DNA of 64,000 nt from Hirundichthys speculiger (GCA_018398805.1 JAGFBZ010000900.1:1860001-1924000); one strand, 5' to 3'. Positions 1 through 11,334 are shown, counted from the stretch's first letter. Notes: generated by a model not told the origin, from the sequence alone. Translations and numbers: made by a program.

Positions 1-204
1 AGACGTCCAACCTGTCACTTGATTGATATACAGGACAGCCAGTCAGATGACATCTGATTCTTTTAACGTACAATCGGGTCATTGTGCATGCTCAAACAAT
101 GCCTCCAAGCGCTGCAAAGCTAACAAGCTAGTCGTTAGTTACCTCCCAATTTTTCGCTTTCGTTTTTTTCCTCTTAAACGTACAGTAAGACGGTATAAAA
201 ATTA

Positions 205-1530
205 GTGGGGGAGCTGGACCAAGTAAGAAGAAAAAAACGTATCACTTTCATACTGAGTGGGAGGAGGACTTTTTTTTTCACGATGACATTTTCAAAGTGC
301 GTTTGTCTCATCTGCCAATCTACCGTCGCAATACCAAAGAAGGGAAATGTCAAGTGGCATTTTTGGACTCTTCATGGAAAATACGACACTGAATTCCCGC
401 CAAAAAGCGAGCTGAGAAAGACAAAGGTGAAGGAGCTAAAATCTCAGTTGTTGGGAGAGCAGTCATTTTTCACACAAGCTACTTCTAAAGCGAAAGCTGC
501 CACCGGAGCATCATTCCGAGTAAGCCACATCATCGTTAAAAACAAGAAGTTCTTCCAAGATGGAGAGATAGTAAAAGAGGCCTTCGGAACTCATTGTTCC
601 GGGACTTTAAAAATAAAGCAAAAATACTGTCTTCAAACAAAGCTCTCCAGCTGTCAAGAAGTACAGTTGCACAGCGCTGTGAGGCCATGGCTGAGGACTT
701 AACCCAGCAAATGTGGAAGGACATCGGAGGTTGCGAGTATTTCTCACTGCAGTTTGATGAATCTACGGACGTGAGTGCCACAGCCCAGATGTGCCTTTTC
801 ATTCGTATGGTGTTTAGTGATATGACTGCAAAACAGGAACTGTTAACAGTACTGCCGATGAAAGAAATGACACGAGGAGAGGACATATTTTAGTCGTTCA
901 AAAACTTTATTGAGAAAACACAGCTCCTGGTGTACAAATTGGTGTCTATTACCACAGATGGTGCGCCTGCAAGGATTGGCCATGTGAATGGATTAATTGC
1001 CAAGTGTAGGCAGGACGATGCTTTCCCAGACTTTCTGAATTACCACTGCATCATCCACAACAACAAGCGTTATGCGCTAAAATGCTCAACATGAAAGAGA
1101 TCATGGATGTCGAAACGAAGATCGCATGTGCTATTCGAGCCCGATCTCTTCAAAGACGCTTATTCCGTGCACATCTGGAGCAGGCTGACGGCGACCAATC
1201 TGACTTGTTGCTACACACTGACCTGAGGTGGTTTAGCCGAGGGAAATTCCTGCAAAGATTTTGAGAGCTCTGCCGGAGATTAAGGAGTTTTTCCGTGCAA
1301 CTGGACATGCAGAATACAAGCAGCTAAATGACGGTGAGTGGCTGTTAGATTTGGCATTTTTAACTGATCTGACAAACATGTTTAATGACCTCAATGTAGA
1401 GCTGCAAGGAAAAGACAAAACAGTGATCAATATGCTTTTGAAGGCATTAACTGCATTTGGAAAGCATTTGGAAATGTGCTTGAGGCTGGCTGTCAGCAGC
1501 TTCTGTCCAGGACGATGCATCACCTGGCTG
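205..1530 (+). pseudogene. hAT transposase pseudogene (BED finger, GTF2IRD2/ZBED-like)
   Basis: This is a broken hAT transposase spread over three frames. Frame 1 (205-702) carries a BED-type zinc finger with C34-x2-C37 and H52-x4-H57, then a KFFQDGEIVKEAF-like stretch typical of this group. A frameshift near 590-600 moves the reading into 594-893, which contains LQFDESTD, the conserved first acidic motif of hAT transposases. A stop codon near 891 breaks it, but translation beyond gives ITTDGAPAR, the second conserved Asp region. The reading continues in 1082-1264 (LLLHTDLRWFSRGKFLQRF), then another frameshift into 1261-1569 (RALPEIKEFF). The C-terminal hAT dimerisation domain is not seen before the tail. 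The multiple stops and shifts mean it is inactive. A functional product would be nuclear and would cut and join element ends. Confidence 0.85.
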
Positions 1531-1657
1531 ATTCAATTCAATGCAAGTCATTGGAGTGAACTCAGATAATGGCAAAAAAATGTACATAATTATGTTGTGT
1601 TATGCAACATACATCAACATAAGTTGTAAGAATCCTTAATATATTTCTCAATAAATA

Positions 1658-2024
1658 CAGTCATGGAAAAAATTATTAGAACCACCATTTTTTCTTCACT
1701 TTCTTGTTCATTTTAATACCTGGTACCACTAAACGTCATTATGTGACTAAAACAGACAGAAAAGAAAACACTGAATGCACAAAAGCAGTGTTTTTGGCAG
1801 TACAACGCCATAGCTATTGATGTAAAAACTTAAGTGATTTAGGTTATAATCAAGAAAACCATGGAAAAATGGTAAGATATCAGCTCTTAAAAAAATTCTT
1901 ATGAGCAATCTTTGTGGTTATCGTTATGTTTGTCCAAACCAATGTACCTTTAGTTGTACCAGGCATTAAAATGAACAAGAAACTGAAGAAAACAAGGGTG
2001 GTCTAATCATTTTTTCCATGACTG
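1658..2024. mobile_element. Tc1/mariner-type MITE, TA target duplication
   Basis: The element starts CAGTCATGGAAAAAATTATT and ends with the inverted form, TTTTTTCCATGACTG. It is flanked by TA at 1656-1657 and 2025-2026. Both the inverted ends and the TA duplication fit the Tc1/mariner superfamily, and no transposase frame is present. A second copy lies at 27518-27860. This copy is inserted in the 3' tail of the hAT element at 1-2097 and is therefore younger than it. Confidence 0.8.
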
Positions 2025-2097
2025 TATAATGGGTAGATCATTTTGACTTGGTCATTTCATAAGTAGCTCCCATGCTGAAAAAGTCTGAGCACCCCTG

Positions 2098-3709
2098 GTT
2101 TAGACCAAAACACAGAGCTAAATGGAGACTGAACTTTTGACTCCAGATACTAAAGTGGCAAATTAAATCTTGCATTATTCAGACTCTGGTGGATATGATA
2201 AGAGGTTCAGCATATAAAGTTTTTAAGAGGATAATATTTCAGTGTTGTGTTTACAGTTCGTACCTCTACCCTTAAAGTGAAAAGCATATTAAATGAAAAA
2301 CAGTGCTGCACTGTGTCCCGTTGAGCTTGTTATAAAGATGAATTTCCTGTAATATTTACAGAATGAACCCAACAAATAAAAAAATATGACATTCTGAAAA
2401 GGTATCCTGATGTACCCAAAATAAAAAATTATAATTAAATTCCAGAGTTGAATTTTTTATTTTTATTTTTCATTGTGTATGAATAACAATGGCCATGAGG
2501 AAAAATACACTTATTTCCTTTTTTTTCCATTTATTTGAAATTTCAAAAACAATTTTGTGCCCTTCTGGAAACATTTTTACTTATTTTTTTAAATACATTT
2601 ATTTTTTTAATTTTCAAGATTGGGTTGAGAGATAAAGTCAGGCTGAGTCAGATTGATTTTTTTAACCGAAAAAGAATATGTCATTAACAGTCTGTGAGCC
2701 ACAAACCATAATCCTCTCTGTAGGAGCTCACTGTCTATAGCTACAAACAAAAAGATGTTTAATCCGCTTTTGATGAAGTCAGTTGAACAGTTTTAAAAGG
2801 TTTGTTTGATGTAAATAGCTTCAAGCTGTGTGCACAGCTATGTAACAGGCCATTTAATGCATTTGAGCCATCAGGTGAAATTCTTTCTTTTATTGATTCA
2901 GTGTGGGAAGTTGATGTGATAAAAGGAAAACAGCATGACTGTTATTGTCTTCAATATACCCTCATGGACTTCTAATATGTGTCTTTTAACCCAAACATTG
3001 ACATTTAGTAGTCATTACCCACAGTGTTCAACAGACTCAAGTGCATATTTCAATACACTGTTACTGGGTTACAGTTTCCATGCATACTCACAAAGCATTT
3101 TCTGTAAAGGCTTTCATTTCAGGATTCCCTGCGATATTCTATAACAAAGATGAGAACCTGTTTGACAGCTTGAGACTTCTATAAGCGTAACGTCAGGGAT
3201 TTTGCTGTTAAGGTTTTTTTAAGGAATTGTTTGTCATAAATGTGTGTTTAAATTATGAAAAAAAAAAGAAAATAAAGAAAAATGAAAACACTTTTCAGAA
3301 CAAACTGCAAAATTTTAACATTTTATAACATCTAATTTATAATCTCACAGCTGATATTGATAAACGCTTAAATTAAAGCTGCAGACTCTGCACTTGAGTT
3401 TGCCTCCTCAAAGTCAGGCTGATGAGCCGTGAGGACTTGTCACTGTAATGAGCGAGCCTCATTATGAACCAAATCACCCCGTTCTCTCAGGAATTCAGCA
3501 TGAAGAGCACTCTTTTAGGTAATTAATTCACTACAGTGGTTTATAAATGTGGCTACCACTATCAGGACATACACACAATTGTGCAGGGCTCCATTTGCTC
3601 CAATTATTGTAAAGGGTCAAAAATATGTTAAATGAGATCAGTGAGGCTCCCGTAGGTAGGACCAACAAGACAGTAATGAAATTCAAATGTTAGTTCTTAC
3701 AAATCGTCA

Positions 3710-3712
<3 letters not shown>
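2098..3712. other. AT-rich spacer, nothing recognised
   Basis: There is no recognisable coding or element structure here. The stretch is AT-rich, especially 2430-2620 with runs of T and A. The one open frame (2935-3144) shows no family resemblance and looks fortuitous. Confidence 0.5.

Positions 3713-3740
<28 letters not shown>
3713..3740. repeat. (AT)n microsatellite
   Basis: Pure AT dinucleotide run of 28 bases. Confidence 0.95.
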
Positions 3741-3743
<3 letters not shown>

Positions 3744-4298
3744 CAACGGTAGCGGAGAAATTGAGAAAAACCTTTTTTAATCACCAGTGTGGGAGCATTT
3801 TGGTTTTGCTGTTGAATACACCGGCGAGGGAGTTCTGTAACAGTTAACAGAACGCAGTCTTCCACCTCGTTACCATTTGTGCGTCTTGGTTCAGCTGATG
3901 TGCTTTTTAAAGTACTGCAGAACGAATCATTGGATGCCATTTAAAGATCATGAACAATTAATGTTCCTGTCCCTCCCCGACCACCAACAGTTTCACACAT
4001 ATCGGAAATAAATTCCCGCATCCAACCTTTTACAACTTGACACCAGACACAAAGATCTCCTTGGATTCCTCCACAGCAGACATCTGAATGAGAGCTGCCA
4101 CAACTGCACATTTATGCCATTTGGACGCACTCTTTTATGCGCTGACATGTCAGTTGTGCTTTCCGCAAACTCAGTATCTTGCGATCGTGGGTTTAGGTTA
4201 GCGGGTGGTCTGAAACTGTATCGAATCCGTACCGAAACCGTGACACAAAAACAGTGGTACAGACCGTACCGTGAGTCACCTGTACCGTTGCACCCCTA

Positions 4299-4300
<2 letters not shown>
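3741..4300 (-). mobile_element. Probable non-autonomous hAT-like remnant
   Basis: Read on the minus strand, the right end starts ATTAGGGGTGCAACGGTACA. This resembles the terminal sequence of a common fish hAT-like repeat family. The stretch lies between two (AT)n tracts, so target duplications cannot be read. The interval 4143-4205 resembles the inside of the small MITE at 27888-28082 (shared TATCTTGCGATC and TTTAGG-TAGCGGGT). The left boundary is uncertain. Confidence 0.45.
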
Positions 4301-4301
<1 letters not shown>

Positions 4302-4341
<40 letters not shown>

Positions 4342-4373
4342 ATATATATATACACACCACACACATATATATA

Positions 4374-4422
<49 letters not shown>
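4302..4422. repeat. Compound (AT)n microsatellite
   Basis: Two long AT runs (about 4303-4336 and 4376-4420) are joined by a short interrupted stretch containing ACACACCACACACA. A further short (AT)n run lies at 4581-4601. Confidence 0.95.
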
Positions 4423-4424
<2 letters not shown>

Positions 4425-4539
4425 CAAAGTCGATATAAAACCTTTAAAAATGAAGAAATGTAAATAATGAACAAAGAAGATGCTCCTGAGAATAACAAGG
4501 AAATGGAAGATCAGTCAGAACTTTAAAAAGGAAAAAAGA

Positions 4540-4580
4540 AAGGAAAAAAATATACCCATCTATACCCATTTTGTCCTAGA
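4540..4580 (+). repeat. Short L2-type LINE tail fragment
   Basis: It reads CCATCTATACCCATTTTGTC, the same phrase as in the tail fragment at 24586-24650. It is only a scrap, placed before an (AT)n tract. Confidence 0.4.
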
Positions 4581-4601
4581 AATATATATATATATATATA
4601 T

Positions 4602-5903
4602 GATGTTTAGATGTTTAACATGAGAGCTGTCATTTTCAGCTCAACAACCTTATCCCTTGTGACACCAGTTCAGTGTATCATTCAAGCTGTCTTGTTTTGT
4701 TTACTCCTCCATGCTTTCCAGTTGCAATGAAAAATGAGTGAAATGCTGGAATAAAGAAATTCTCAGCCCTGGGAAAGTCGTCATCCACTGGGCATATGTG
4801 AAAATAAAACAGGAAAGATAGGATTGTTATGATAAAACACGCATTCAGTCTTAAAATCAATGTTTAATGTGTCAACGCTGTGGCCGCTCAAGCACCACTT
4901 TAGATTTAATTAGTAACACAATGCTGCTGCTATCAAATATGCTTCCCTGCAAATATTGGGAGGAAAAACCAAGCGCAGAAAAAAAAAAAAAAACGTAGCT
5001 TGCGATTCACCTGATGTGAGGAAACGTGTGTATGTGTGTACGTGTGTGTGGAAATGGACGCAAAGCAGACTGCGTTTAGACGGCGTTGATGACTGTGCTT
5101 GATGTGGTGGCATCTCCACACCTGTGCTGCCATCTGTGCCCTGCACCCCCTGTGACCGCTGTGCCTCCTGCCACAGAACAACTGTCGCACTGAAACCTTG
5201 ATGAACACATCTCATTCGACTGCCCTTTGGCAGCAGAGACACTGATTTCCATGCGCTTCAGCAGATTTAAAACATGCTAAAATATGAACATGTAAAAGTT
5301 GATTATTTTATTGTATTTTTTTTAATCCTTCCAGCATTGGTTTGTAAGCTTCGGTTAAAAAAGCCGTTTATATTTTTTAATAAGTTACAGTACTTTTTTC
5401 TGCAGCACCTTTTATCATTGACTTTTTGAAATTCTAGGTCGTAGCGCCTGCCTTTAAAGGCCTCCCTTCCAGAGAAACCCGGTCTGTTCTCTCTGTGCTC
5501 TGATGGCTCAGAAAGCAGTGTTTAGTATAATGAAGGAAGCACAATGAGAGCCTTGGGTTGTGCAGATGAGGAATAATGTTCAAAATGAAATGTATCCACC
5601 GACTTTTCACTTTGTACTACTTTGAAAGTCCAAACGGAGGGTATTTGCATTTGTATTGAAGAAACAGCACTCCCTCGACATGGTAATGCCACTGAACAAA
5701 CTTCTCTCAGCCTCAGTAACATGGGGATTTAGAAGGAGAAAAAAAGGCTTTAAATCTTTAGAAAAGACTGGATTGCCAAGAAAAAAAAAGCAGGAATGCA
5801 CTGGGAGAACTTAGATGTTGTTTGCTCAAATCCGTATCTTTATCCCGTGGGGGCATCCTCATACCAAGTCTTGGGCAACCGAATGTGTTTCACATGTATT
5901 AAG
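4602..5903. other. Unassigned spacer
   Basis: I see no element or gene. It contains a poly-A run at about 4980-4993 and several short minus-strand frames (4678-5242, 5522-5801) without family resemblance. Confidence 0.5.
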
Positions 5904-6061
5904 TCAGGAGTGTCCAAATCCAGTCCACAACATTCATCATCAGCTTGTCATCCAGGTCTGCACAAGTCTGTTAATGACACATTCAATCAGGTGTGCTGAA
6001 GCAGGGAAACATCACAGACATGCAGGACAGCAGCACCTTAAGACTGGATTTGGACACCCCA
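5904..6061. mobile_element. Small hAT-like MITE with imperfect 8-bp target duplication
   Basis: The ends are inverted repeats. The left reads CAGGAGTGTCCAAATCCAGT and the right reads ACTGGATTTGGACACCCCA. The flanks GTATTAAG (5896-5903) and GTATTATA (6062-6069) agree at 6 of 8 positions, the length expected for hAT. The 158-bp interior matches a dispersed fish repeat (phrases such as TCAGGTGTGCTGAAGCAGGG) and has no coding capacity. Confidence 0.65.
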
Positions 6062-6101
6062 GTATTATATTAATGACCGTACAACACGGTTCGACTTTCG
6101 C

Positions 6102-6605
6102 AGTTACCCGGTGACCCGTGGTACCCGACTTTCGCGGCAGGCACACAACTCTCTAGACTTGCTTTCCCAGTGGGAAACTAGGAGACTGCAGGTGATGCTG
6201 GTAATCCTGCTGCTGCCTATGCAGCAGGAGCCTCTAAGTGGACTCAGACCAGGGGTTGCGTTAACTGAGAATTCTCCCTCATTGACAGATTTTTTTAAAG
6301 ACTTCACGGACAAATCTGAGGGCCATCTGGTGGCACTTGTTATTCCAGTCTCCAGTGTGGCAGCAGAGCACGGATTCAGCCTTCTAAACCATATTAAAAC
6401 AGCCACAAGAAGCTGTCTGTCCGAGGCAAAGTGTCAAAATTTAATGGCAGTCTCCTCTGCGGGATCCTCACTTCACACATTAATAGGCACAAGCAGGCAC
6501 CTTGTTTCACTCCATGCAGGAGGAAGGTGTGAAAGAGACTGCGCTCAGACCGCAACAGATCAACTAAATTCAGCTGATTTCTTGCGAAGATTGTTCATAT
6601 TTTAA
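6102..6605 (+). pseudogene. hAT transposase C-terminal (dimerisation) fragment
   Basis: The frame 6111-6605 contains, near residues 75-115, VIPVSSVAAEHGFSLLNHIK followed by a CLSEAKCQNLMAV stretch. This is the hallmark of the hAT C-terminal dimerisation domain (consensus like IPVSSA.CERGFS...IKT...RLS...L..LM). The N-terminal half of the frame shows no BED finger or catalytic region. A splice-acceptor-like TTGACAG stands just before the domain at about 6284-6290, so this may be a last exon. It could belong to the same family as the relic at 1-2097, which lacks this domain, but the two are 4 kb apart and the link is only inferred. Confidence 0.65.
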
Positions 6606-7206
6606 TTGAAAGTATTTCATTTTGTAAAATTGCGTTGTTCATTTATGCATATGGCCACAGTTGGTGTTTTTAGTGGCCACCGACGTAACGGTGAGGAAAT
6701 GTGGTGTTGATGTTTCAGTGATTTGGCAGGTTCTTCTAGGTTGTTTCCCAGCATCCTTTGCACCTCAATGGTTATTGAGGTGTTTATCTGTTAGGAATTT
6801 GATTTAATGCTGCTATGTGAATGCTATGCCGCCAGACCCACTAGTTGCTTCGCAGCTTTGCTGCTTCGCAGGTGGTTCGGCAACCAACTTTTGATAAGGG
6901 AACCAAACCGTCCTGAATTTCGTGCCCTCATTGTAACAAACTATTCTAAGGGGAAAAGCCTGCCGTCCAGTATAAGATGTTTGCTTGACACAACTAATAT
7001 GAGCATTTATATATTGAAGCAGACATTATTCTCCAGTATTTTATTTAACAAGAAATTATAGGAGAATGGCATTCAATGCCATGGTGATTTTTATGGACAA
7101 CACTTTCTTATATGCCAAGGTGATTTATCAACACATATTAAAACATTTTCATTGTCGTTCAATGATGGCACCCTGTATGAGGGTCATGTCGTCATACTAG
7201 TTCACC
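6606..7206. other. Unassigned spacer
   Basis: No recognisable element. The open frame 6807-7061 has no family resemblance. Confidence 0.5.
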
Positions 7207-7620
7207 CAGCGGCGGAGCGTCAGGGGGGACTGGGGGGGTGGTGCTCCCCCGGCCCGGGCCCTGGAGGGCCCGGTGAAAGATGAAGAAACAGGCTCTTCCC
7301 TAAGTGGCGATTACACTTTGACATCCGTGAATTCAACAATTTCTGCGCGAAATGTATAACGCTTCGTTTGAGTTAATATATAGGTTTCCCCAGCCAGAAT
7401 GAATCATGGTTAGTCAAAAAATTTAAGACTGACTTTGGTCATGTAGTTTTATTCAACACAGTAAATTAAATGTTGTGCTGCATGGCTGGCTTCATGTTCA
7501 CTCTCACAGTTAACTTTACTGTGCAAAGTTACAAGATCTCCAAATGTATTTTGGGTAAAATCGTCATCAACAGCCGTCCACTAGCGTCATCATCAATGAC
7601 TTGTCAACAGAATCAACGCG

Positions 7621-7848
7621 GTGGAGGCTGGTGGATCAAAGACTAATGTAATTGTGAGTGGCAGTTCATATAAACATAAAAGTGGAGCGACAAAACGCAA
7701 AGAAAAGGAAAAAAGAGCGCAGGAGAAAACGAAAGTTAAAAAGCTGGACACGTATTTTTTTTGTCCCAATCCTGGAGATGAACCTGACGTTGTTGTTCAG
7801 CACGGTCAGGGAGCCAGATTTACAGGTACAATTTCTCACAATCACTGA
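7621..7848 (+). pseudogene. N-terminal remnant of a hAT (ZMYM/TTF-finger type) transposase
   Basis: This is a 75-residue frame. Residues 19-45 read YKHKSGATKRKEKEKRAQEK and then TKVKKLDTYF. The pattern S/K-G-A-x-K-R-K-x-K followed by a short L..(Y/F)F segment is the N-terminal signature of hAT transposases that carry a TTF-type zinc finger (ZMYM1-like proteins). The homologous stretch in copy 2 starts near 56430. The frame ends soon after the signature; no TTF finger or catalytic core follows. The neighbouring GTACAATTT could be a splice donor, so the frame may be a first exon whose partners were deleted. Confidence 0.55.
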
Positions 7849-7915
7849 CAACTGAAAACAATACTTGAGTTAGTTGTAAACTGCTAATGTGGTTGTTATT
7901 GGAGTAGCTCGGCCG

Positions 7916-8009
7916 CCTAACGTTATTATTAGGGGCCAGGTAGCCTAACGTTATTATTAGGGGCCAGGTAGCCTAATGTTATTGTTAGGGGCCAGGTAGC
8001 CTAATGTTT
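7916..8009. repeat. 28-bp minisatellite inside hAT copy 1
   Basis: The unit starts CCTAACGTTATTATTAGGGG and continues CCAGGTAG. Units begin at 7916, 7944, 7972 and 8000, an exact 28-bp period. Copy 2 of the same transposon has a single unit at about 56697-56725, so the tandem expansion is specific to this copy. Confidence 0.9.
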
Positions 8010-8581
8010 TCGTTCTCATGGTTTGTTAGACTTCATGTCGGGTTTTGTCGGGTTACGTCAACAAGCACAAGCTGATGAGCTCGTCGTGTACCCTTTCAAT
8101 AGTGGTGAGTAGTTCTGCTATTTTATATTGAATCTATGTTTGTATGTGAACGTGTGGGCCGCTGTGCCAATTTTACAAAATGTTCCCACTATTGATACAA
8201 TAACTGTGCTCTTATTAGTTGAAGTTGCTCGTTAAAGTGGGTGTTAGAATGATGTGGTAGCTACCCGTGGTGCTGAACTGCTTTGACTGTGTTATATTAT
8301 TAGGGGCCAGGTAGCCTAATGTTTTTGTTGTTCTCTTGGTTTGTTAGGCTTCATGACGGTTTGATTAATTTCCAAATGACATGGTCGCTCTTCGTGGTGT
8401 TGATCTCTTCCTCAAATGCTTTAAGCTATGTGTCAAAATTTCAGTAATGCTTGTAAGCCCCCCTGTTGCAGGCATATGTATGTGGTAAACGATGTAATCA
8501 CAAGCTTTATTGGGTTTAAAGGGCCCGGTCATGTGCCCCGCCCCCGGCCCGGCAGTGACACGTTCCGCTACTGAGTTCACC

Positions 8582-9720
8582 TCATAATTATTCTACCACC
8601 TGTGTCTCTAAACGTGTTGTCTCTGGTCATACTGACTATGTTTCAGAGGGGGATACATTTTATTGGGGGGGCTTTGTCCCCCCAGTTAACCTGGTTCACC
8701 ATATAAGTACTAACGTGACTCCTGATGTCACATTTGAGTGCTCCTTTGAAGTCTCAGAGCGACTGGCTCCGATGACTCTTGGAGGTTTGACATGTGGGCC
8801 TGGTTGGACCTCTGGCTCCGAGTGTTCTGTGTTACTGAGGGTGTGTAGTCCAGTTGGGATTATCTTAATTGTGTTCTTTTGGTTTTGTTGTATGATTCCT
8901 TTCTTGTATGAGATGATGGTGAGGATAATTAATTGTTCATTTATGCATTGCTGTAACCTTTTTAGTGCTCTAGTTTCAGTCTTTCCCCAACATTATTTGG
9001 AGTGCTATACCTACATATTCCTCTGACTGTACTTCTGACTCTGTATTGTAATCATCTTAGATGATTCTGGGTTTTCTCCCTGTAGTCAGTGAAATTGGTG
9101 CCTTGAACTCTTTTACCAGCCCCTCGCCTTCTGGGGCTTGATGTGTGGTTTCTGGTAGCCATAGAAACAGACTATGCTATTTGGTTTGCTTCTTTGCTCG
9201 CAGTTGTGGGCGTTTAGTCTCTGGACTGGTTCGGATACTCTGTTGGTGTGGTTTAGCGAGTTGATCTCTGATACCTTTTGTCTTTCATAAATTGATACCA
9301 TGATACTCTTGTAACCGTGGTAGTGTGCTGCTGTCATGTATGAGGTTATGCTTACAAACAAAAAGGGGCACTGTGGTGGAATATAAACACTTATTTTCAC
9401 AGCTTTGTTGTTGTCTTACTAATTTGAAGGTGACATACCCTGTTACAACTATAGAGACTATTATGTCTGATTTCTTTGGGTTCCCACAAGTCTTACATAC
9501 CTGCTGTTGTTTTAAGCTGTCTGATATATTTAGTGTATTCTGGTGTGTCATGTCAACACAATTATACTCCTGATGCTCTGGGTCATTCTCCATCGATCTG
9601 CCGAGATGTATGTGTGACCCCTTTGCATGCAAATAGGTATTAAATTCACTGAACTCATGTAGTTGCCAAGTCTTGTTATTTAAGTTTATCCTCAGTCTTA
9701 CTTGGATGTTATAGCCACCA
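8582..9720. other. Unassigned stretch with strand-asymmetric composition
   Basis: The plus strand is T/G-rich and the minus strand A/C-rich over about 1 kb, as is often seen in old retroelement coding DNA. Two overlapping minus-strand frames (9285-9632 and 9113-9400) exist. The phrase RVSEPVQRLN in the latter is reminiscent of basic tails of LTR-element proteins, but no catalytic motif is present. I do not assign a family. Confidence 0.35.
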
Positions 9721-10629
9721 AGTGGTTAAAAAAAAAATAAAAATAAAAACAGACATGGAGAACGGTAAAAATCTGTGAACTTTAAAGTTCGGTTAGCAAA
9801 TCAGGTAGCAATATTAACAATTCTGTCTTTAAAAAAAAAAATCCTGGACTGTAACAAAACTTTTGCGTCATTCCTCCATGTTCCATCAGATCTGCTCCAT
9901 GTGTTCACTGTCCTGCTGTTCTCTAGCTGGTTACTGCAGTGCGGCTCCATCTAGTGGCACAGATGTGTAATGACAACAGAAAGTCCAGTCCTTGATTATA
10001 AAAGAAATTCAGTCCTGTGGCCCGTTTTTTAATTTTGTATTTTTAATCCAAGTCTAAAATTGAAATATAAAAAAAAACAGGATTTTCTTCATTTTTTGTG
10101 TTAGATTAAAAAACATGATAAAATGTCACTTTTTAATTTTTTTTTAATTTTTGATTGACAGTTGAAAATGGAAAGAATGAATGATACACGGATTGGTAAA
10201 GTTACTGAACTTTAACATGGACATTTTCATTTTAAAGTTCTTGCAGACGGAGGATTTGACAGAAACAAGGTTATTTGTAACAACTGCCAACTTGAACTCC
10301 CTGTTAAAAGTTTCTGCTGTTACCTCAGAAATTACCTGTTTTAATGTTCTGATTGTGCTGAGCCACAATCATTTTTTTTTTTTAATTTTGTTGGTAGACT
10401 TTTTTTTATTATTCATAAAAAAAAAAAAAAAAAAAAAAAACAGGATGACATTAATGCCCTGGCAGTGGCAATAAGCTTTATTTTATTTTACCTTTTTTAA
10501 GATGAGATTTACACTAAATATGTGTTACTGGCAAGTGCTGATGTTAAAAGTGTTTGAACAACAAATATTATGGCACTTTGTTTCATATGGCAGCAGAACA
10601 TTTAAATAAAAGTGACCTTCACACTACTT
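9721..10629. other. AT-rich spacer with homopolymer runs
   Basis: Contains several A or T runs, notably T-rich 10370-10410 and an A24 run at 10417-10440. Nothing else is recognised. Confidence 0.6.
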
Positions 10630-10735
10630 TTGAATTCATTATTTGATTTTCCGTATACAATGCGATTAATCATGATTAATCAGGGAAATGATGCGATTAT
10701 TCGCGATTAGAAATTTTAATCGTTACCCAGCTCTA
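10630..10735 (-). mobile_element. Terminal fragment of a hAT-like element
   Basis: Read on the minus strand it starts TTAGAGCTGGGTAACGATTA and continues with GCGATTAATC-type palindromic phrases. This is the same style of end as at 24487 and 27416. The partner end is not found. Confidence 0.4.
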
Positions 10736-10740
10736 ATATA

Positions 10741-10872
10741 TATAAAAAAATCCATCCATTATCTATACTCGCTTAATCCTATGCAGGGTCAGGGGGATCT
10801 GCTGAAGCTTATCCCAGCTCTCTTTGGGAAAAAGGCAGGGGTACACCATCAGCCCATCACAGTGGATAAAAA
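10741..10872 (+). mobile_element. L2-type LINE 3' tail fragment
   Basis: It reads ATCCATCCATTATCTATACT, then phrases of the form GCAGGGTCAGGGGGATCTG, TTATCCCAGCTCTCTTTGGG and GGGGTACACC. This is the familiar fish L2-like LINE 3' UTR, with its (ATCC)n-like end at the left. By its usual orientation the element would read on the minus strand or be a reversed tail; strand is therefore tentative. Confidence 0.55.
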
Positions 10873-11040
10873 TCAATACATTAAAATATAAAAAGGAAAA
10901 AAAAAAATCAAAAAATGAAAAGTTAAATGTTTATGCAGGCAAAGTTCTTCTGAATCAAAATTTAATGAATGTGGTAAAAAACCTCAGGCCCAAAGACAGA
11001 AAAACATTATTAATTAAAACAAATACACACAAAAAAAACT

Positions 11041-11300
11041 GCAACTAAATTGTTGATCAGTCCTGCACATTTGCTTGAAGGAAATTGAATCACTTTCTTT
11101 GTACAGAACTGCTTCAGCTTTAGCATGTTGGTGACTTTCCTAACGTGAACCTTCAGGTCCTCCCACAGCATTTCCTCTGGTGTGAGGTGAAGGTTTTTAC
11201 TTGGCTATTCAAAAGCATTTGCTTTATTCTTTTATAAACCTTATTTAAGCAGAACAACTTGCATGCTTGCTGACTTGCTGTGTGACCCACTTTCTGTTGA
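11041..11300 (-). pseudogene. Tc1-like transposase C-terminal relic
   Basis: Minus-strand translation gives PEEMLWEDLKVHVRKV and then a KLKQFC...CAGLINNL stretch. This matches the C-terminal end of Tc1-family transposases, where the third catalytic acidic residue lies in a P.E.LW..LK context. Upstream the frame is broken by stops. No terminal repeats are visible. Confidence 0.55.
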
Positions 11301-11334
11301 GACTTACATTCTCATGCAGATGTGCAGGGATACC

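Larger units (their letters stand above)
1..2097 (+). mobile_element. hAT DNA transposon, 3' terminus inside the window, decayed
   Basis: A hAT element occupies the left edge of the window. Its transposase relic (205-1530) is followed by an untranslated tail that ends near 2097 in GAGCACCCCTG. The reverse complement of that tail starts CAGGGGTGCTCAGAC, the usual start of hAT elements of the GTF2IRD2/ZBED-like group. The 5' terminus is not identified and may lie left of base 1, so no target duplication could be tested. A separate TA-flanked MITE (1658-2024) sits in the 3' tail. The assignment rests on transposase motifs plus the terminal sequence. Confidence 0.75.
7207..8573 (+). mobile_element. 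hAT transposon (copy 1), perfect 8-bp target duplication
   Basis: The left end CAGCGGCGGAGCGTCAGG and the right end ACGTTCCGCTACTG are imperfect inverted repeats. AGTTCACC occurs exactly at 7199-7206 and again at 8574-8581, a perfect 8-bp duplication. A GGGCCCGG-rich subterminal sequence lies near each end. The interior holds the start of a transposase-like frame (7621-7848), a 28-bp minisatellite (7916-8009), and a partial repeat of the same phrase at about 8296-8330. It is 1367 bp and lacks catalytic domains, so it is non-autonomous. A second copy lies at 55982-57191. Confidence 0.9.

Noticed and set aside
4193..4498. Minus-strand frame rich in YIYIYI
   Set aside because: Translation of (AT)n microsatellite; not a protein gene. 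The same applies to 27400-27711 and 43252-43503.
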